Part shown: piece after piece, positions 1 to 7,999 of the stretch | Layout of the letters: every line of letters starts with the position of its first letter | How positions within the stretch are numbered: position 1 is the stretch's first letter | Assembly (NCBI RefSeq): GCF_000275865.1 | Contig: NZ_CM001555.1 | Coordinates: 310,001-374,000, forward strand | Reading direction: 5' to 3' | DNA length: 64,000 nucleotides | Source of the DNA: Methanofollis liminatans DSM 4140 | GTDB lineage: Archaea; Halobacteriota; Methanomicrobia; Methanomicrobiales; Methanofollaceae | The notes under the pieces: model-generated | Told to the model about the DNA's origin: nothing | What the model saw: only the letters and a program-made list of their open reading frames with translations | The model's database searches: none | Translations under genes and position numbers: made by a program

Positions 1-671
1 GCGTCCTCGCTGATCCGGTACCTGACCGCCCGCCCGTCGCGTTCCTGCCTGATGATCCGGTCCTCGGTCAGCTTCTTCATGTGCCAGGTGACGGCCGGCC
101 CCGAGATCCCGACCGTGTCGGCAACCTCCTGCCGCGACGCCCCCGGGTGCTCCAGGATCCCGATGAGGATCTCCCGTGTGGTCGTGTTCCTCAGGTGCTT
201 GAGCACTCGCTGCTGGGCAGCGGTGTAGGTCCCGCTGTTCTCGTAGAAGCGGAGGTAGCCGTCCTCGTCGAGCGAGGTGATCTTGTGATGCTCCTGCAGG
301 ACGGCAAGATGATACCTGAGGGTGCTCATCGAGATCGCCGCGCGCTCAGAGAGCGCCCTGAGATGGATGCCGGGCGCCGCCCTGATCATCGTGTAGATCT
401 CGGCTCTGGCCGCGCTCTCCAGGACGTTCTCGCGGCCCACCCTGCGGCACCCCAGAGAGAGGCAGGTCTTCGTCGCCCAGAGAAGTTCGAGCGGGACGAT
501 GCAGACCTCCAGAAGGATCACCCAGAGCGGAAGTTCCCAGAAGGCGACCTCGGACGGGACGAAGGGATCCTCTGAAGGGGGGTACAGGCTCCCCGGGCTG
601 ACGACGTAGGCTGCGGAGGCGATCTGTGCGAGGGCGACTGCAAGAAATACGGCGATCATCCATCCTCTCAT
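1..671 (-). CDS. membrane-anchored tandem winged-helix regulator (partial, C-terminus off window)
   Basis: The frame opens with ATG at 671 and runs off the left edge after about 223 codons. Residues 3-20 and about 44-66 are hydrophobic and should be two membrane segments with a short outer loop. Residues about 88-140 and 152-223 each look like a MarR/ArsR-type winged helix, with helix patterns such as MSTLRYHLAVLQEHHKI and GPAVTWHMKKLTEDRII. The start lies 4 bp after the stop of the upstream gene, behind a purine-rich GGTGAGGGG, so the two are cotranscribed. The architecture suggests a one-component regulator that senses the envelope and binds DNA from the membrane. The target is not known; the divergent ABC-NEW3 operon is the nearest candidate. 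An alternative in-frame ATG exists at 659. Confidence 0.85.
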   Translation of the reverse strand, partial: MRGWMIAVFLAVALAQIASAAYVVSPGSLYPPSEDPFVPSEVAFWELPLWVILLEVCIVPLELLWATKTCLSLGCRRVGRENVLESAARAEIYTMIRAAPGIHLRALSERAAISMSTLRYHLAVLQEHHKITSLDEDGYLRFYENSGTYTAAQQRVLKHLRNTTTREILIGILEHPGASRQEVADTVGISGPAVTWHMKKLTEDRIIRQERDGRAVRYRISED

Positions 672-675
672 CCCC

Positions 676-1443
676 TCACCCCATGTATGTCAGGAACGTG
701 TAGTTCCTCGACGTGAACGATTTCGACCCGCTGATCTTCAGGAACCAGTTCCCCTCTGCGATCCCCTCTTCGTTCGAGACCCTGAGATAGATCCTGCCGT
801 CCTCGTTGCCGTCGCTCATGTCGTCATAGGTGCCGAGCACGCCGCCCGGATAATAGATGGTGAGATCGAGCGGCCGATCAGGGTCTTTCCAGACGAGATC
901 GACCCAGAAACAGGTCATGTTCGGGGTGATCTCCAGCATATAGTAGCGGTTCCTCCCGCCGAATCCCGGCAGGACGGGGAGCGTGTTCGAGGATAGGAGC
1001 GGGGCCTCTGCCTCGCCTCCTCCGGAGAGAAGAGTGTCTTCTTTCGCCAGGGCGCCCCCGCCCTCTGCCTCTTTTTCAGGAGCACGGTAGATGACGGCAG
1101 ATGTGGCAGCCTCATCGCCGCTCTTCACCGTGTACACCGATACGCTGAGGGCGGAAGTCCGGGCATCCCTCTCCGCCGAAGCGGCGGGGAGGAGGGGGCC
1201 GTTCAGGATGGCGATATAGCCCGGGACCTCGACAAACCCGGACGATTCGATGGTGTTGACCGTGATCACGCCCCCGGTGCTGGAGGCCGCACCCCGGGCA
1301 TTGACGACCGTGACCGTGATCACCGACGGCAGGTCTGGATCGGCCTGGCTCATGCTGCCACCGCCCGAGACCGAAAAGACCGACGCGGAAGAGGCGACGA
1401 CCAGCAGCAGCACCAGCGCGCACCCCGCGACCCACCAACGCAT
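676..1443 (-). CDS. exported/membrane-anchored protein, partner of the winged-helix regulator
   Basis: A 255-residue protein starting MRWWVAG, with one N-terminal hydrophobic segment (about 4-24) and an otherwise extracytoplasmic body. The middle is low-complexity, rich in Ser, Ala, Glu and Gly. The last 100 residues resemble a pre-peptidase C-terminal beta-sandwich (YYMLEITPN, DLTIYYPGG, YLRVSNEEG, NWFLKISG). I chose the ATG at 1443 over one 14 codons upstream because a TTTAA-type TATA lies about 30 bp before it, which would place transcription start close to this codon. It is followed within 4 bp by the membrane-anchored regulator, so it may be its sensor or ligand-binding partner. This role is inferred; the family itself has no function I know of. 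Confidence 0.75.
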   Translation of the reverse strand: MRWWVAGCALVLLLVVASSASVFSVSGGGSMSQADPDLPSVITVTVVNARGAASSTGGVITVNTIESSGFVEVPGYIAILNGPLLPAASAERDARTSALSVSVYTVKSGDEAATSAVIYRAPEKEAEGGGALAKEDTLLSGGGEAEAPLLSSNTLPVLPGFGGRNRYYMLEITPNMTCFWVDLVWKDPDRPLDLTIYYPGGVLGTYDDMSDGNEDGRIYLRVSNEEGIAEGNWFLKISGSKSFTSRNYTFLTYMG

Positions 1444-1528
1444 GGGTATGATCTGGTACCTATCCCCTCTTAAATCATCTGGCACATCTGTTTACATGTT
1501 GCAGGTCTCAAACGGGCTATCAGAACGT

Positions 1529-1560
1529 GTAAACGATTGCGTCAGAAGTCTATTATAAAA
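1529..1560 (+). promoter_or_regulatory. shared 22-bp promoter box plus TATA, copy 1
   Basis: Positions 1529-1550 begin GTAAACGATTGCGTCAGAAG. All 22 bp recur exactly at 36022-36043, and 19 bp recur at 38572-38590. A TATA-like TATTATAAAA follows immediately at 1551-1560. Transcription would start near 1580-1585 and drive the ABC transporter ATPase at 1608. Flanking bases differ from the other two copies, so this is not part of the large duplication there. The position just upstream of BRE/TATA fits an activator site. Confidence 0.7.
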
Positions 1561-1607
1561 TGTGACCAATACCTGACTGTCTGTCCAATCAGAGGAATGT
1601 AAATCCC

Positions 1608-2516
1608 ATGATACGATGTGAACACCTTACCAAGGTCTATAACGGGGTGGCGGCGGTCGACGACCTCAACCTGGCGATCCCGGCCGGCGAGATTTTCGGG
1701 CTCCTCGGCCCGAACGGCGCCGGCAAGAGTACCACGATCCTGATGCTGATCGGGCTCATCGAACCGACATCAGGGGCGTGCTTTATCGACGGCATCGAGG
1801 TGGCGAAAAACCCGATCGAGGTGAAACACCGGATCGGCTACATGCCCGAGGACGTCGGGTTCTACGCCACCCTCACGGCCGAAGAGAACCTCGACTACTC
1901 GGCGAAACTCTACGGCATGGACGCCGCCGTGCGGCGGAAGCGGATCCCCGACCTCCTCTCCCTCGTCGGCCTCGACGGGGTCGAGAAGGTCGTCGGCGGC
2001 TACTCGAAGGGGATGCGCCAGCGCCTCGGGCTTGCGAAGGCCCTGATCAACGAGCCGAAGGTGATCATCCTGGACGAACCGACGGCAAACCTCGACCCGC
2101 AGGGCGTCGCCGATTACCGCCGGATCCTCGGGGAGACGGCGGAAAACGGGACGACGGTGCTCGTTTCCTCCCACATCCTCTCCGAGGTGAACCGGGTCTG
2201 CACCTCGGCCGCCATCCTCGCCCACGGGAAATATGTCGCCGGCGGCACCTGGGACGACCTCGCCCGCACCCGGGAGAAGGGAGAGTGCGTCATCCGCCTC
2301 GAGACGAGGTCTCCGATGCCCGAGATCGTCCACCCGGCCCTCCTCTCGGCCGAGTATGCCGACGGCCATAGGTCGGCGCGCCTCGTCGCCGGCGCCGACA
2401 TCAGGGACGAGATCGCCGCCGTCGCCGGTCCCGCCGGGATCAGGCGGCTGGAGGTAGAAGCCCCCGACCTCGAGGACGTCTTTCTCTCGTACTACCACGA
2501 GGAGGCGGCCTCATGA
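1608..2516 (+). CDS. ABC-2 type transporter, ATP-binding protein
   Basis: A 302-residue ABC ATPase with Walker A GPNGAGKS (residues 34-41), a signature region YSKGMRQRLGLAKAL and Walker B IILDEPTANLDP. The C-terminal extension after about residue 215 is typical of CcmA/NatA-type drug or polymer exporters. It energises the permease encoded directly downstream, whose ATG overlaps its stop. A GAGG sequence at 1592-1595 is a weak ribosome site; the shared promoter box lies at 1529-1550. The operon ends in a NEW3-domain surface protein, so the complex probably exports or remodels an envelope component. The substrate is unknown. Confidence 0.93.
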   Translation: MIRCEHLTKVYNGVAAVDDLNLAIPAGEIFGLLGPNGAGKSTTILMLIGLIEPTSGACFIDGIEVAKNPIEVKHRIGYMPEDVGFYATLTAEENLDYSAKLYGMDAAVRRKRIPDLLSLVGLDGVEKVVGGYSKGMRQRLGLAKALINEPKVIILDEPTANLDPQGVADYRRILGETAENGTTVLVSSHILSEVNRVCTSAAILAHGKYVAGGTWDDLARTREKGECVIRLETRSPMPEIVHPALLSAEYADGHRSARLVAGADIRDEIAAVAGPAGIRRLEVEAPDLEDVFLSYYHEEAAS

Positions 2517-3640
2517 GGTCGGCCGGGCTCAGGGTGATCGCCGCCAAGGAGTTCAACGACCACCTGCGGAGCAGGAAGTTCCACCTGATCTTCGGGATAT
2601 TCCTGGTGATCGCCGTCATCGGGCTCATCGGCGGCATGGTCACCTACCAGGAGCAGCTGGAGGACTACAACCGGGCGCAGTCGGCGGTCCAGGACACCGA
2701 CGAGTTCATGGAGAAATCGTATTACTCCTGGAAACCCTCGATGCTCTCGGCCTTCAACGAGATGTCCTCGTTGATGACGACGATCGGCGTGATCCTGGGC
2801 ATCGCCATGGGCTTTGACCTCGTTACGCGGGAGAAGGAGAGCAAATCCCTGAAGATCCTCCTCTCGCACCCGGTCTACCGGGACGAGGTGATCAACGGGA
2901 AGGCGCTCGGCGGTATCGCGGCGATCGCCCTCGCGATGGGGGTCGTGCTCGTCATCTCCCTTGCGGTGATGCTCCTCTTCGGGATCGTCCCGAATTTCGA
3001 GGAAACGGTGCGGATGTTCCTCTTCGGCGCCCTCTCGTTCCTGCTCGTCTTCTCGTTCTTCGCGATCGCCCTGTTCATGTCGACGGTCGCAAAGGACAGC
3101 GGGAGCGCGATCATCTACACGCTCATCGTGATGATCGTCCTCTCCTCCCTCCTCCCGATCTTCACCTACGGCTCGGTGTACACCGCAGCCTTCGGCCAGC
3201 CCCCTGACCCCCCGGAATCCACCATGGTGAGGTACGGCGGCTACGGCGGGACGTACGTCTCGTCGGCCGTCTCCGTCTCGGTCAGCGGCGAGGAGAAGGT
3301 GGACCCCATGGTCGACGAGGCCTGGCAGAAGTACGAGGAGGAATCCCGGGCCTACTGGGAGCGGCGGCAGGCAGTCAGCGACGCCGTATCTCTCCTCTCG
3401 CCGACGAGCAACTACCAGATGCTCGCCTATGCCGTGACCAACCCCGACATGGCGAGGATGATGCTCTCCAGCTCCCTTTTCTCGGTCGTGGAGATGGACG
3501 ACGAGATCCCGCAGGAAGGGTTCTCTGCCCTCTTCGCCCTCCTTGGCGAGATGGCGAAGAACATCGCCGCCCTCGTCATCACGCCCGCCCTCTTCTTCGG
3601 GCTTGCATGGGTGCGGTTCATGCGGGAGGACGTGCGATGA
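2513..3640 (+). CDS. ABC-2 type transporter permease
   Basis: A 375-residue membrane protein of the ABC-2/NatB class. It has an N-terminal membrane segment (about 24-44), a soluble loop, a cluster of four or five helices between residues about 80 and 220, a long extracytoplasmic stretch containing GGYGG, and a last helix near 345-365. The motif FDLVTREKESKSLKILLSHP is the usual cytoplasmic coupling region of this family. Its ATG overlaps the stop of the ATPase gene by 4 bp and its own stop overlaps the next start, so all three genes are translationally coupled. Confidence 0.92.
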   Translation: MRSAGLRVIAAKEFNDHLRSRKFHLIFGIFLVIAVIGLIGGMVTYQEQLEDYNRAQSAVQDTDEFMEKSYYSWKPSMLSAFNEMSSLMTTIGVILGIAMGFDLVTREKESKSLKILLSHPVYRDEVINGKALGGIAAIALAMGVVLVISLAVMLLFGIVPNFEETVRMFLFGALSFLLVFSFFAIALFMSTVAKDSGSAIIYTLIVMIVLSSLLPIFTYGSVYTAAFGQPPDPPESTMVRYGGYGGTYVSSAVSVSVSGEEKVDPMVDEAWQKYEEESRAYWERRQAVSDAVSLLSPTSNYQMLAYAVTNPDMARMMLSSSLFSVVEMDDEIPQEGFSALFALLGEMAKNIAALVITPALFFGLAWVRFMREDVR

Positions 3641-5067
3641 CGAAGGCGCCCGCCCTCCTCCTCGCCCTCCTGGTGCTCACCGCCGCCCTGCCCCTGCCGG
3701 CGGCGGCCGCCGCCTCGGCAACCGGCTCGGTCTCGATCCACTGCGATTTCCCCGGCCAGGTGGTCGAGGCCGGAGAGACGGCGACCTTCACCCTCGTCGC
3801 GGCGAACGACGGGAGCGCCGACCAGATCAAGATGTGGGCGGAGAACTTCGCCGGGAGCCGGGACTGGGAGATGCGGTTTGTCGACGGCACGACCGAGGTG
3901 AACCGGGTCTCCATCCCGAAGGGCGGGTCGAAGACCGTCACCCTTGAGGTCGAGACGGCGGCCGACACCCCGATCGGCGATTATCCCCTGAAGATGCATG
4001 TCGGCGACGGTGCGATCTGGCTTTACGTGACGATCTCGAAGACGCACACCGGCGAACTCGGCACCCTCCAGGTCCTGGTGACCGACAAGGACGGCGAGAA
4101 GGTGAAGGGGGCGACCGTCGATATCTACCGCGGGAGCGAGAGCGAGCCCTTCGACCGGGTGATGACGACCGCCGACGGCCGGATCAGCACCGGCCTCCCG
4201 CAGGACGTCTACCACCTCGTCATCACGAAGCCGGGCTACCGCTCTGCCGAGAAGAAGGACGTGAAGGTGAAGTGCGGGATCACCACCGACGCCGGCACGG
4301 TGATGCTCGAGAAGTCCTCGTACGCCGCCGAGGTGACGGTGAAGTCGGCCCTGATCACGACGCCTGCCGGGAAGAACCCGACCTTCGAGCTGACCCTGCG
4401 CAACGTCGGCAAGGCCGACGACACCTACCGGCTCTCGACTGCGGGGCTCCCTGAGGGCTGGTACGCCCGGTACAAGGAGGGCGCCGCCGAGACGAGCGAC
4501 ATCTCGGAGATCTTCGTCCCTGCCGGCGGCGAGCGGAGCCTCTTCCTTGAGGCGATCCCGCCGTACGGCGTGACGGTCGGGGACTACTTCCTCACGGCCA
4601 CAATCGAGTCGTCCTCGGACGCCTATACCGAGGATATGACGGCGAAGATCAGCGGGAGCTATGAGATGGGGCTCTCTGCGGACCGCTACCGCTACGAGGC
4701 GTCGATGGGCGAGACCGTCGAGTTCGATGTCTCGGTGAGGAACCTCGGCAATGCCGGCGCCCTGACCGGGATCAGGTTCGAGGTGAGCGCACCGCAGGGC
4801 TGGAAGGCCACGGTGACGCCGACGAATATTACGAGCCTCCAGCCAGGCGAGTCGAAGAAGGTGAGCGTGAAGGTGGTGCCGCCGTCGAGCATCGTCGCCT
4901 CCGAGTACAAGGTCACGCTGAAGGCGGTCTCCGACCAGGGCGAAGAGAGCGACGAGTTCAGGATCGTCGTGAAGGAGCAGTCGTTCGCGGCGATCGCCGG
5001 GCTTCTCCTCCTGGGTGCGATCGCCGGCGGGGTCTGGTACTACTTCAGGAAGTACCAGCGCCGGTGA
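3637..5067 (+). CDS. exported NEW3-domain (COG1470-like) protein, C-terminally anchored
   Basis: A 476-residue protein with a cleavable-looking signal peptide (residues 1-24), then repeated beta-sandwich modules: a NEW3-like domain (about 30-135), a carboxypeptidase-regulatory-like domain (about 145-235, with GATVDIYRG and VYHLVITKPGYRS), two further NEW3-like domains (about 240-350 and 355-450), and a terminal membrane helix with a basic tail (FRKYQRR). The start is the ATG overlapping the permease stop. Proteins of this type commonly follow ABC-2 genes in methanogens and sit outside the membrane facing the transporter. Its last 23 bp overlap the convergent PAS gene. Confidence 0.88.
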   Translation: MTKAPALLLALLVLTAALPLPAAAAASATGSVSIHCDFPGQVVEAGETATFTLVAANDGSADQIKMWAENFAGSRDWEMRFVDGTTEVNRVSIPKGGSKTVTLEVETAADTPIGDYPLKMHVGDGAIWLYVTISKTHTGELGTLQVLVTDKDGEKVKGATVDIYRGSESEPFDRVMTTADGRISTGLPQDVYHLVITKPGYRSAEKKDVKVKCGITTDAGTVMLEKSSYAAEVTVKSALITTPAGKNPTFELTLRNVGKADDTYRLSTAGLPEGWYARYKEGAAETSDISEIFVPAGGERSLFLEAIPPYGVTVGDYFLTATIESSSDAYTEDMTAKISGSYEMGLSADRYRYEASMGETVEFDVSVRNLGNAGALTGIRFEVSAPQGWKATVTPTNITSLQPGESKKVSVKVVPPSSIVASEYKVTLKAVSDQGEESDEFRIVVKEQSFAAIAGLLLLGAIAGGVWYYFRKYQRR

Positions 5068-6670
5068 GAGCGTCGTCGGGCGCTTCGCCCTCCCCCGGCT
5101 CCCCGGCCGGGACCGGGGCGAGCTGCTCGACGACCAGGCACACCTCCCCGTCCCGGTCGATGATCGGGACGCTCGTGCATCGCAGGTGCTGGTCCAGTTC
5201 GGGGACGTATTTCTCGATCGTCTCTGGTTTTCTGCTTTTGAGGGCCATCTCGGTGGCGCAGGCCTCGCAGGGGCGGGCCCTGCCGATGAGGGAGTAGCAG
5301 GGTTTTCCCGCCACCTCCTCCGGCGTCATCCCGAGGGCCTCGTAGCCGGCCCGGTTGTAGCGGATGACCCGGCGGTCGGGGCGCATGATCCCGACGATCT
5401 CGGGGAGGGCGTCGATCGTCCATTCGAGGAGGGCATTCGCCTCGTGCAGCGTCCGTTCTCCGGCGCGGATCTCGGTGATGTCGCGGAGCGACTCGATAGC
5501 GCCGACGGTCTCCCCGTCCGGCCCCCGCAGGGGCGTCGCCCGCCCCTGGAGCACACGCTCCTCGCCGTCGCCGGTGATGACGGTGATCTCCCCGGTGAGG
5601 CTCCCGTCCTCCCACCTGGCGGCGGTGTGGCGGCTTCTGGTCTCCCCTGACGCCCGCCCGAGGACGATCTCGGCGAGCACCGGGCGGACCTGGCCCCTGA
5701 TCTGGGGGTCGCAGTCAGACCGCCCGATCACGCCGGCGGCCGCCACCCCGGTCAGCCGCTCCATCTGGCGGTTCCAGAGCGTCACCCGCCCCTCCCTATC
5801 GATCGCGAAGGTCGGGTCGGGGAGCGACTCGATCACGCCTTTGAGGCGCTGTTCTGATGCGAGGATCGCTGCTTCCGCATTTTTATAGTCGGTGATGTCC
5901 CTGCCGACCGACTGGATCCTGATCAGGTTCCCCGCGGGGTCGAATGAGGCGCGGTCGGTCCAGCCGTGCCAGCGCACCTCGCCCGAGGGCATGACGACCT
6001 GGTGGTCGATGTGGGCGGCCGGATGGTCGGGGGTGAGGGAGGCGAAGTGGCGGCGGAGACGCCCCTGCTCGTGGACCGGAATTTTTGGGGTGAAGCGGCG
6101 CCCCACCATCTCCTTCCCCGGCACCCCGAAGTGCCTGCAGAATGCCTCGTTTGCAAACAGGATCACGCCTTCTGGATCGAACCAGCAGATCATCTCGGTC
6201 TGGTCCTCGACGACGGTGCGATACCGCTCCTCGCTCTCCTCCAGGGCCCGGGCGATCCGTCTCTTCTCGACCGCCTGGATGATGCTGTTTTCCAGTTCGG
6301 CAAATTGCGGCTTCGGCGCCCCGCCCTTCTGGAGGTAATAGTCCACCCCGGCGTTCAGCGCCTCGATCACCGCCTCCTCGCGCCCTTTTCCGGTGAAGAT
6401 GATGAAAGGGAGGGGGCCGTAGCGTCTCCTTACCTCCCGCAGGAGTTCGATCCCGTCCATGCCCGGCATCTGCAGGTCAGAGACCACACCGTCGATGGCC
6501 CCGCCGGCCAGCAGCGGGAGCGCCTCCTCTGCGGAGGTGGCCGGGGTCACGGCGATCTTTCCTCCCCGTTCAAGGAATAATTTTCCAATTTCGACGAGTG
6601 CGGGTTCGTCGTCAATATAAAGAACAGATATTTTTTGTTTATTGGAATAATGGGGCTCCGGGAAATCCAT
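5045..6670 (-). CDS. response-regulator receiver with three PAS domains, no kinase domain
   Basis: A 541-residue cytoplasmic protein. Residues about 14-118 form a REC domain with the acidic pair D20-D21, phospho-acceptor D65 (in VVSDLQMPG), T93 and K115. Three PAS domains follow (about 145-262, 270-395 and 405-520); the third contains a Cys cluster (PCYSLIGRARPCEAC) that could bind a cofactor or metal. No DHp or HATPase_c region is present, so it cannot autophosphorylate by the usual route and must receive phosphate and pass the signal by protein contact. It is monocistronic; its 3' end overlaps the NEW3 gene. Confidence 0.9.
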   Translation of the reverse strand: MDFPEPHYSNKQKISVLYIDDEPALVEIGKLFLERGGKIAVTPATSAEEALPLLAGGAIDGVVSDLQMPGMDGIELLREVRRRYGPLPFIIFTGKGREEAVIEALNAGVDYYLQKGGAPKPQFAELENSIIQAVEKRRIARALEESEERYRTVVEDQTEMICWFDPEGVILFANEAFCRHFGVPGKEMVGRRFTPKIPVHEQGRLRRHFASLTPDHPAAHIDHQVVMPSGEVRWHGWTDRASFDPAGNLIRIQSVGRDITDYKNAEAAILASEQRLKGVIESLPDPTFAIDREGRVTLWNRQMERLTGVAAAGVIGRSDCDPQIRGQVRPVLAEIVLGRASGETRSRHTAARWEDGSLTGEITVITGDGEERVLQGRATPLRGPDGETVGAIESLRDITEIRAGERTLHEANALLEWTIDALPEIVGIMRPDRRVIRYNRAGYEALGMTPEEVAGKPCYSLIGRARPCEACATEMALKSRKPETIEKYVPELDQHLRCTSVPIIDRDGEVCLVVEQLAPVPAGEPGEGEAPDDALTGAGTS

Positions 6671-6778
6671 TGTGGTTCATAATGCGGCCATACTATATTT
6701 GTATATCGATATTTCACATAGTTTAAAATACGGCCGATTTGATGTTTTTCGCGAATCTGCGGGGCCGGCCGGTGCGTT

Positions 6779-7999
6779 TCACTCCTGGTCGCCCCCTCCT
6801 CCGGGAGCGGGGAGGCACCGCTCCACCTCCCGCGCCACCTCGCGGAGGGTGATCCCGCGTTCGCGGGCGATCTGCCGCATGTCCTCGTACTCGGGCTTGA
6901 CGGCGATCACCCGCCCGCAGGCCCGCGAGGTCTTCACCCGCACGGGAAAGGTGCGTCCCCCGACAACGACCTCCACCGTCTCCCGCCGCCGGTCGGCGAC
7001 CAGCCGCGGCTCCTCGCGCACCCGCACCCCGAGGGTGCCGGTCTCCTCCATCAGGACGGTCAGGAGGCGTGCATAGCGCTCCCGGTCGGTGATCACCGAG
7101 ATGACCTGGACCGGGCGGTTCTTCTTCCCGATCGCCGGGGTGACGAAGACATCGATCGCCCCCTCCTCGAGGAGGCGGCCGAGGGCGTGGGCGACCACTT
7201 CGCCGCTGATATCGTCCAGGTTCGTCTCCAGCAGGACGATCCGCTCCTCGACGAGGTCGCTCGTCTCGCACTCCACGACCCTGAGGATGTTGGCGCCGGC
7301 GCCGTTCGGGCGGGTCCCGGCCCCGTAGCCGGTGCGGATGGGCGTCATCGCCGGGAAACGGTCGGCCACGACGGCGAGGTTCGCCAGGAGGGCGGCGCCG
7401 GTCGGCGTCGTCAGCTCCATCGAGAGGGAACTTTCGGCGACCGGGATCCGGTGCGCCGCACAGATCTCCAGGGCCGCAGGCGCCGGGCCGCCGACCGTCC
7501 CGCCGCCGGTCGGGATCAGCCCGCCCCCGAGGGCCGGCGGGGTGGCGTGGACCTGACACCCGGCAAGCCCGGCCTCCTCGATCAGGAGGAGGGGGGCGAG
7601 GATGTCGAAGATCGTGTCGGCCGAGGCGACGGCGTGCCGCGAAAAACCCGTGGGGTGGAGGCGCCGCTCGGCGGCGAGAAGATCGCCGAGGACCCTCTCC
7701 GCCCGCTCCCGCCCCCATGCGGAGAGCCCGACCGAAGCGGCCACCTGGGCCAGGGCGGCGGCGAGGTCCCCGTCCGATCCCGCGGGCTTCTCGCGCACCT
7801 TAAAGGCGAGCCGCCTGGCCCTGACACCGCCGTCGGCCTCCTCCAGCCTCACCGAGAACTCCGCACACCCGGGAAGGGCGGCGATCGCTGCGCCAAGCCG
7901 TTCGAGGGGCTCGGCCGATCCCGTCAGGTCGGCCAGGGCGGCGGCGAGCATGTCCCCGGATATCCCGCCGGTGCGAGGATCGATGAGCAGTGCCCTCAT
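6779..7999 (-). CDS. larC: LarC-family protein (nickel-pincer cofactor biosynthesis / nickel insertion)
   Basis: A 406-residue protein with the family N-terminus GGISGDMLAAALADL and the later blocks TPTGAALLANL, ETNLDDISGEVVAHALGRL and EYEDMRQIARERG. LarC is the CTP-dependent nickel insertase that completes the nickel-pincer cofactor of lactate racemase-type enzymes. In lactobacilli it is made by ribosomal frameshifting; here the frame is continuous. Its ATG overlaps the stop of the 617-residue gene upstream by 4 bp, so the two are translationally coupled. No larA, larB or larE is seen in the window, so the cofactor client is unclear. Confidence 0.88.
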   Translation of the reverse strand: MRALLIDPRTGGISGDMLAAALADLTGSAEPLERLGAAIAALPGCAEFSVRLEEADGGVRARRLAFKVREKPAGSDGDLAAALAQVAASVGLSAWGRERAERVLGDLLAAERRLHPTGFSRHAVASADTIFDILAPLLLIEEAGLAGCQVHATPPALGGGLIPTGGGTVGGPAPAALEICAAHRIPVAESSLSMELTTPTGAALLANLAVVADRFPAMTPIRTGYGAGTRPNGAGANILRVVECETSDLVEERIVLLETNLDDISGEVVAHALGRLLEEGAIDVFVTPAIGKKNRPVQVISVITDRERYARLLTVLMEETGTLGVRVREEPRLVADRRRETVEVVVGGRTFPVRVKTSRACGRVIAVKPEYEDMRQIARERGITLREVAREVERCLPAPGGGGDQE

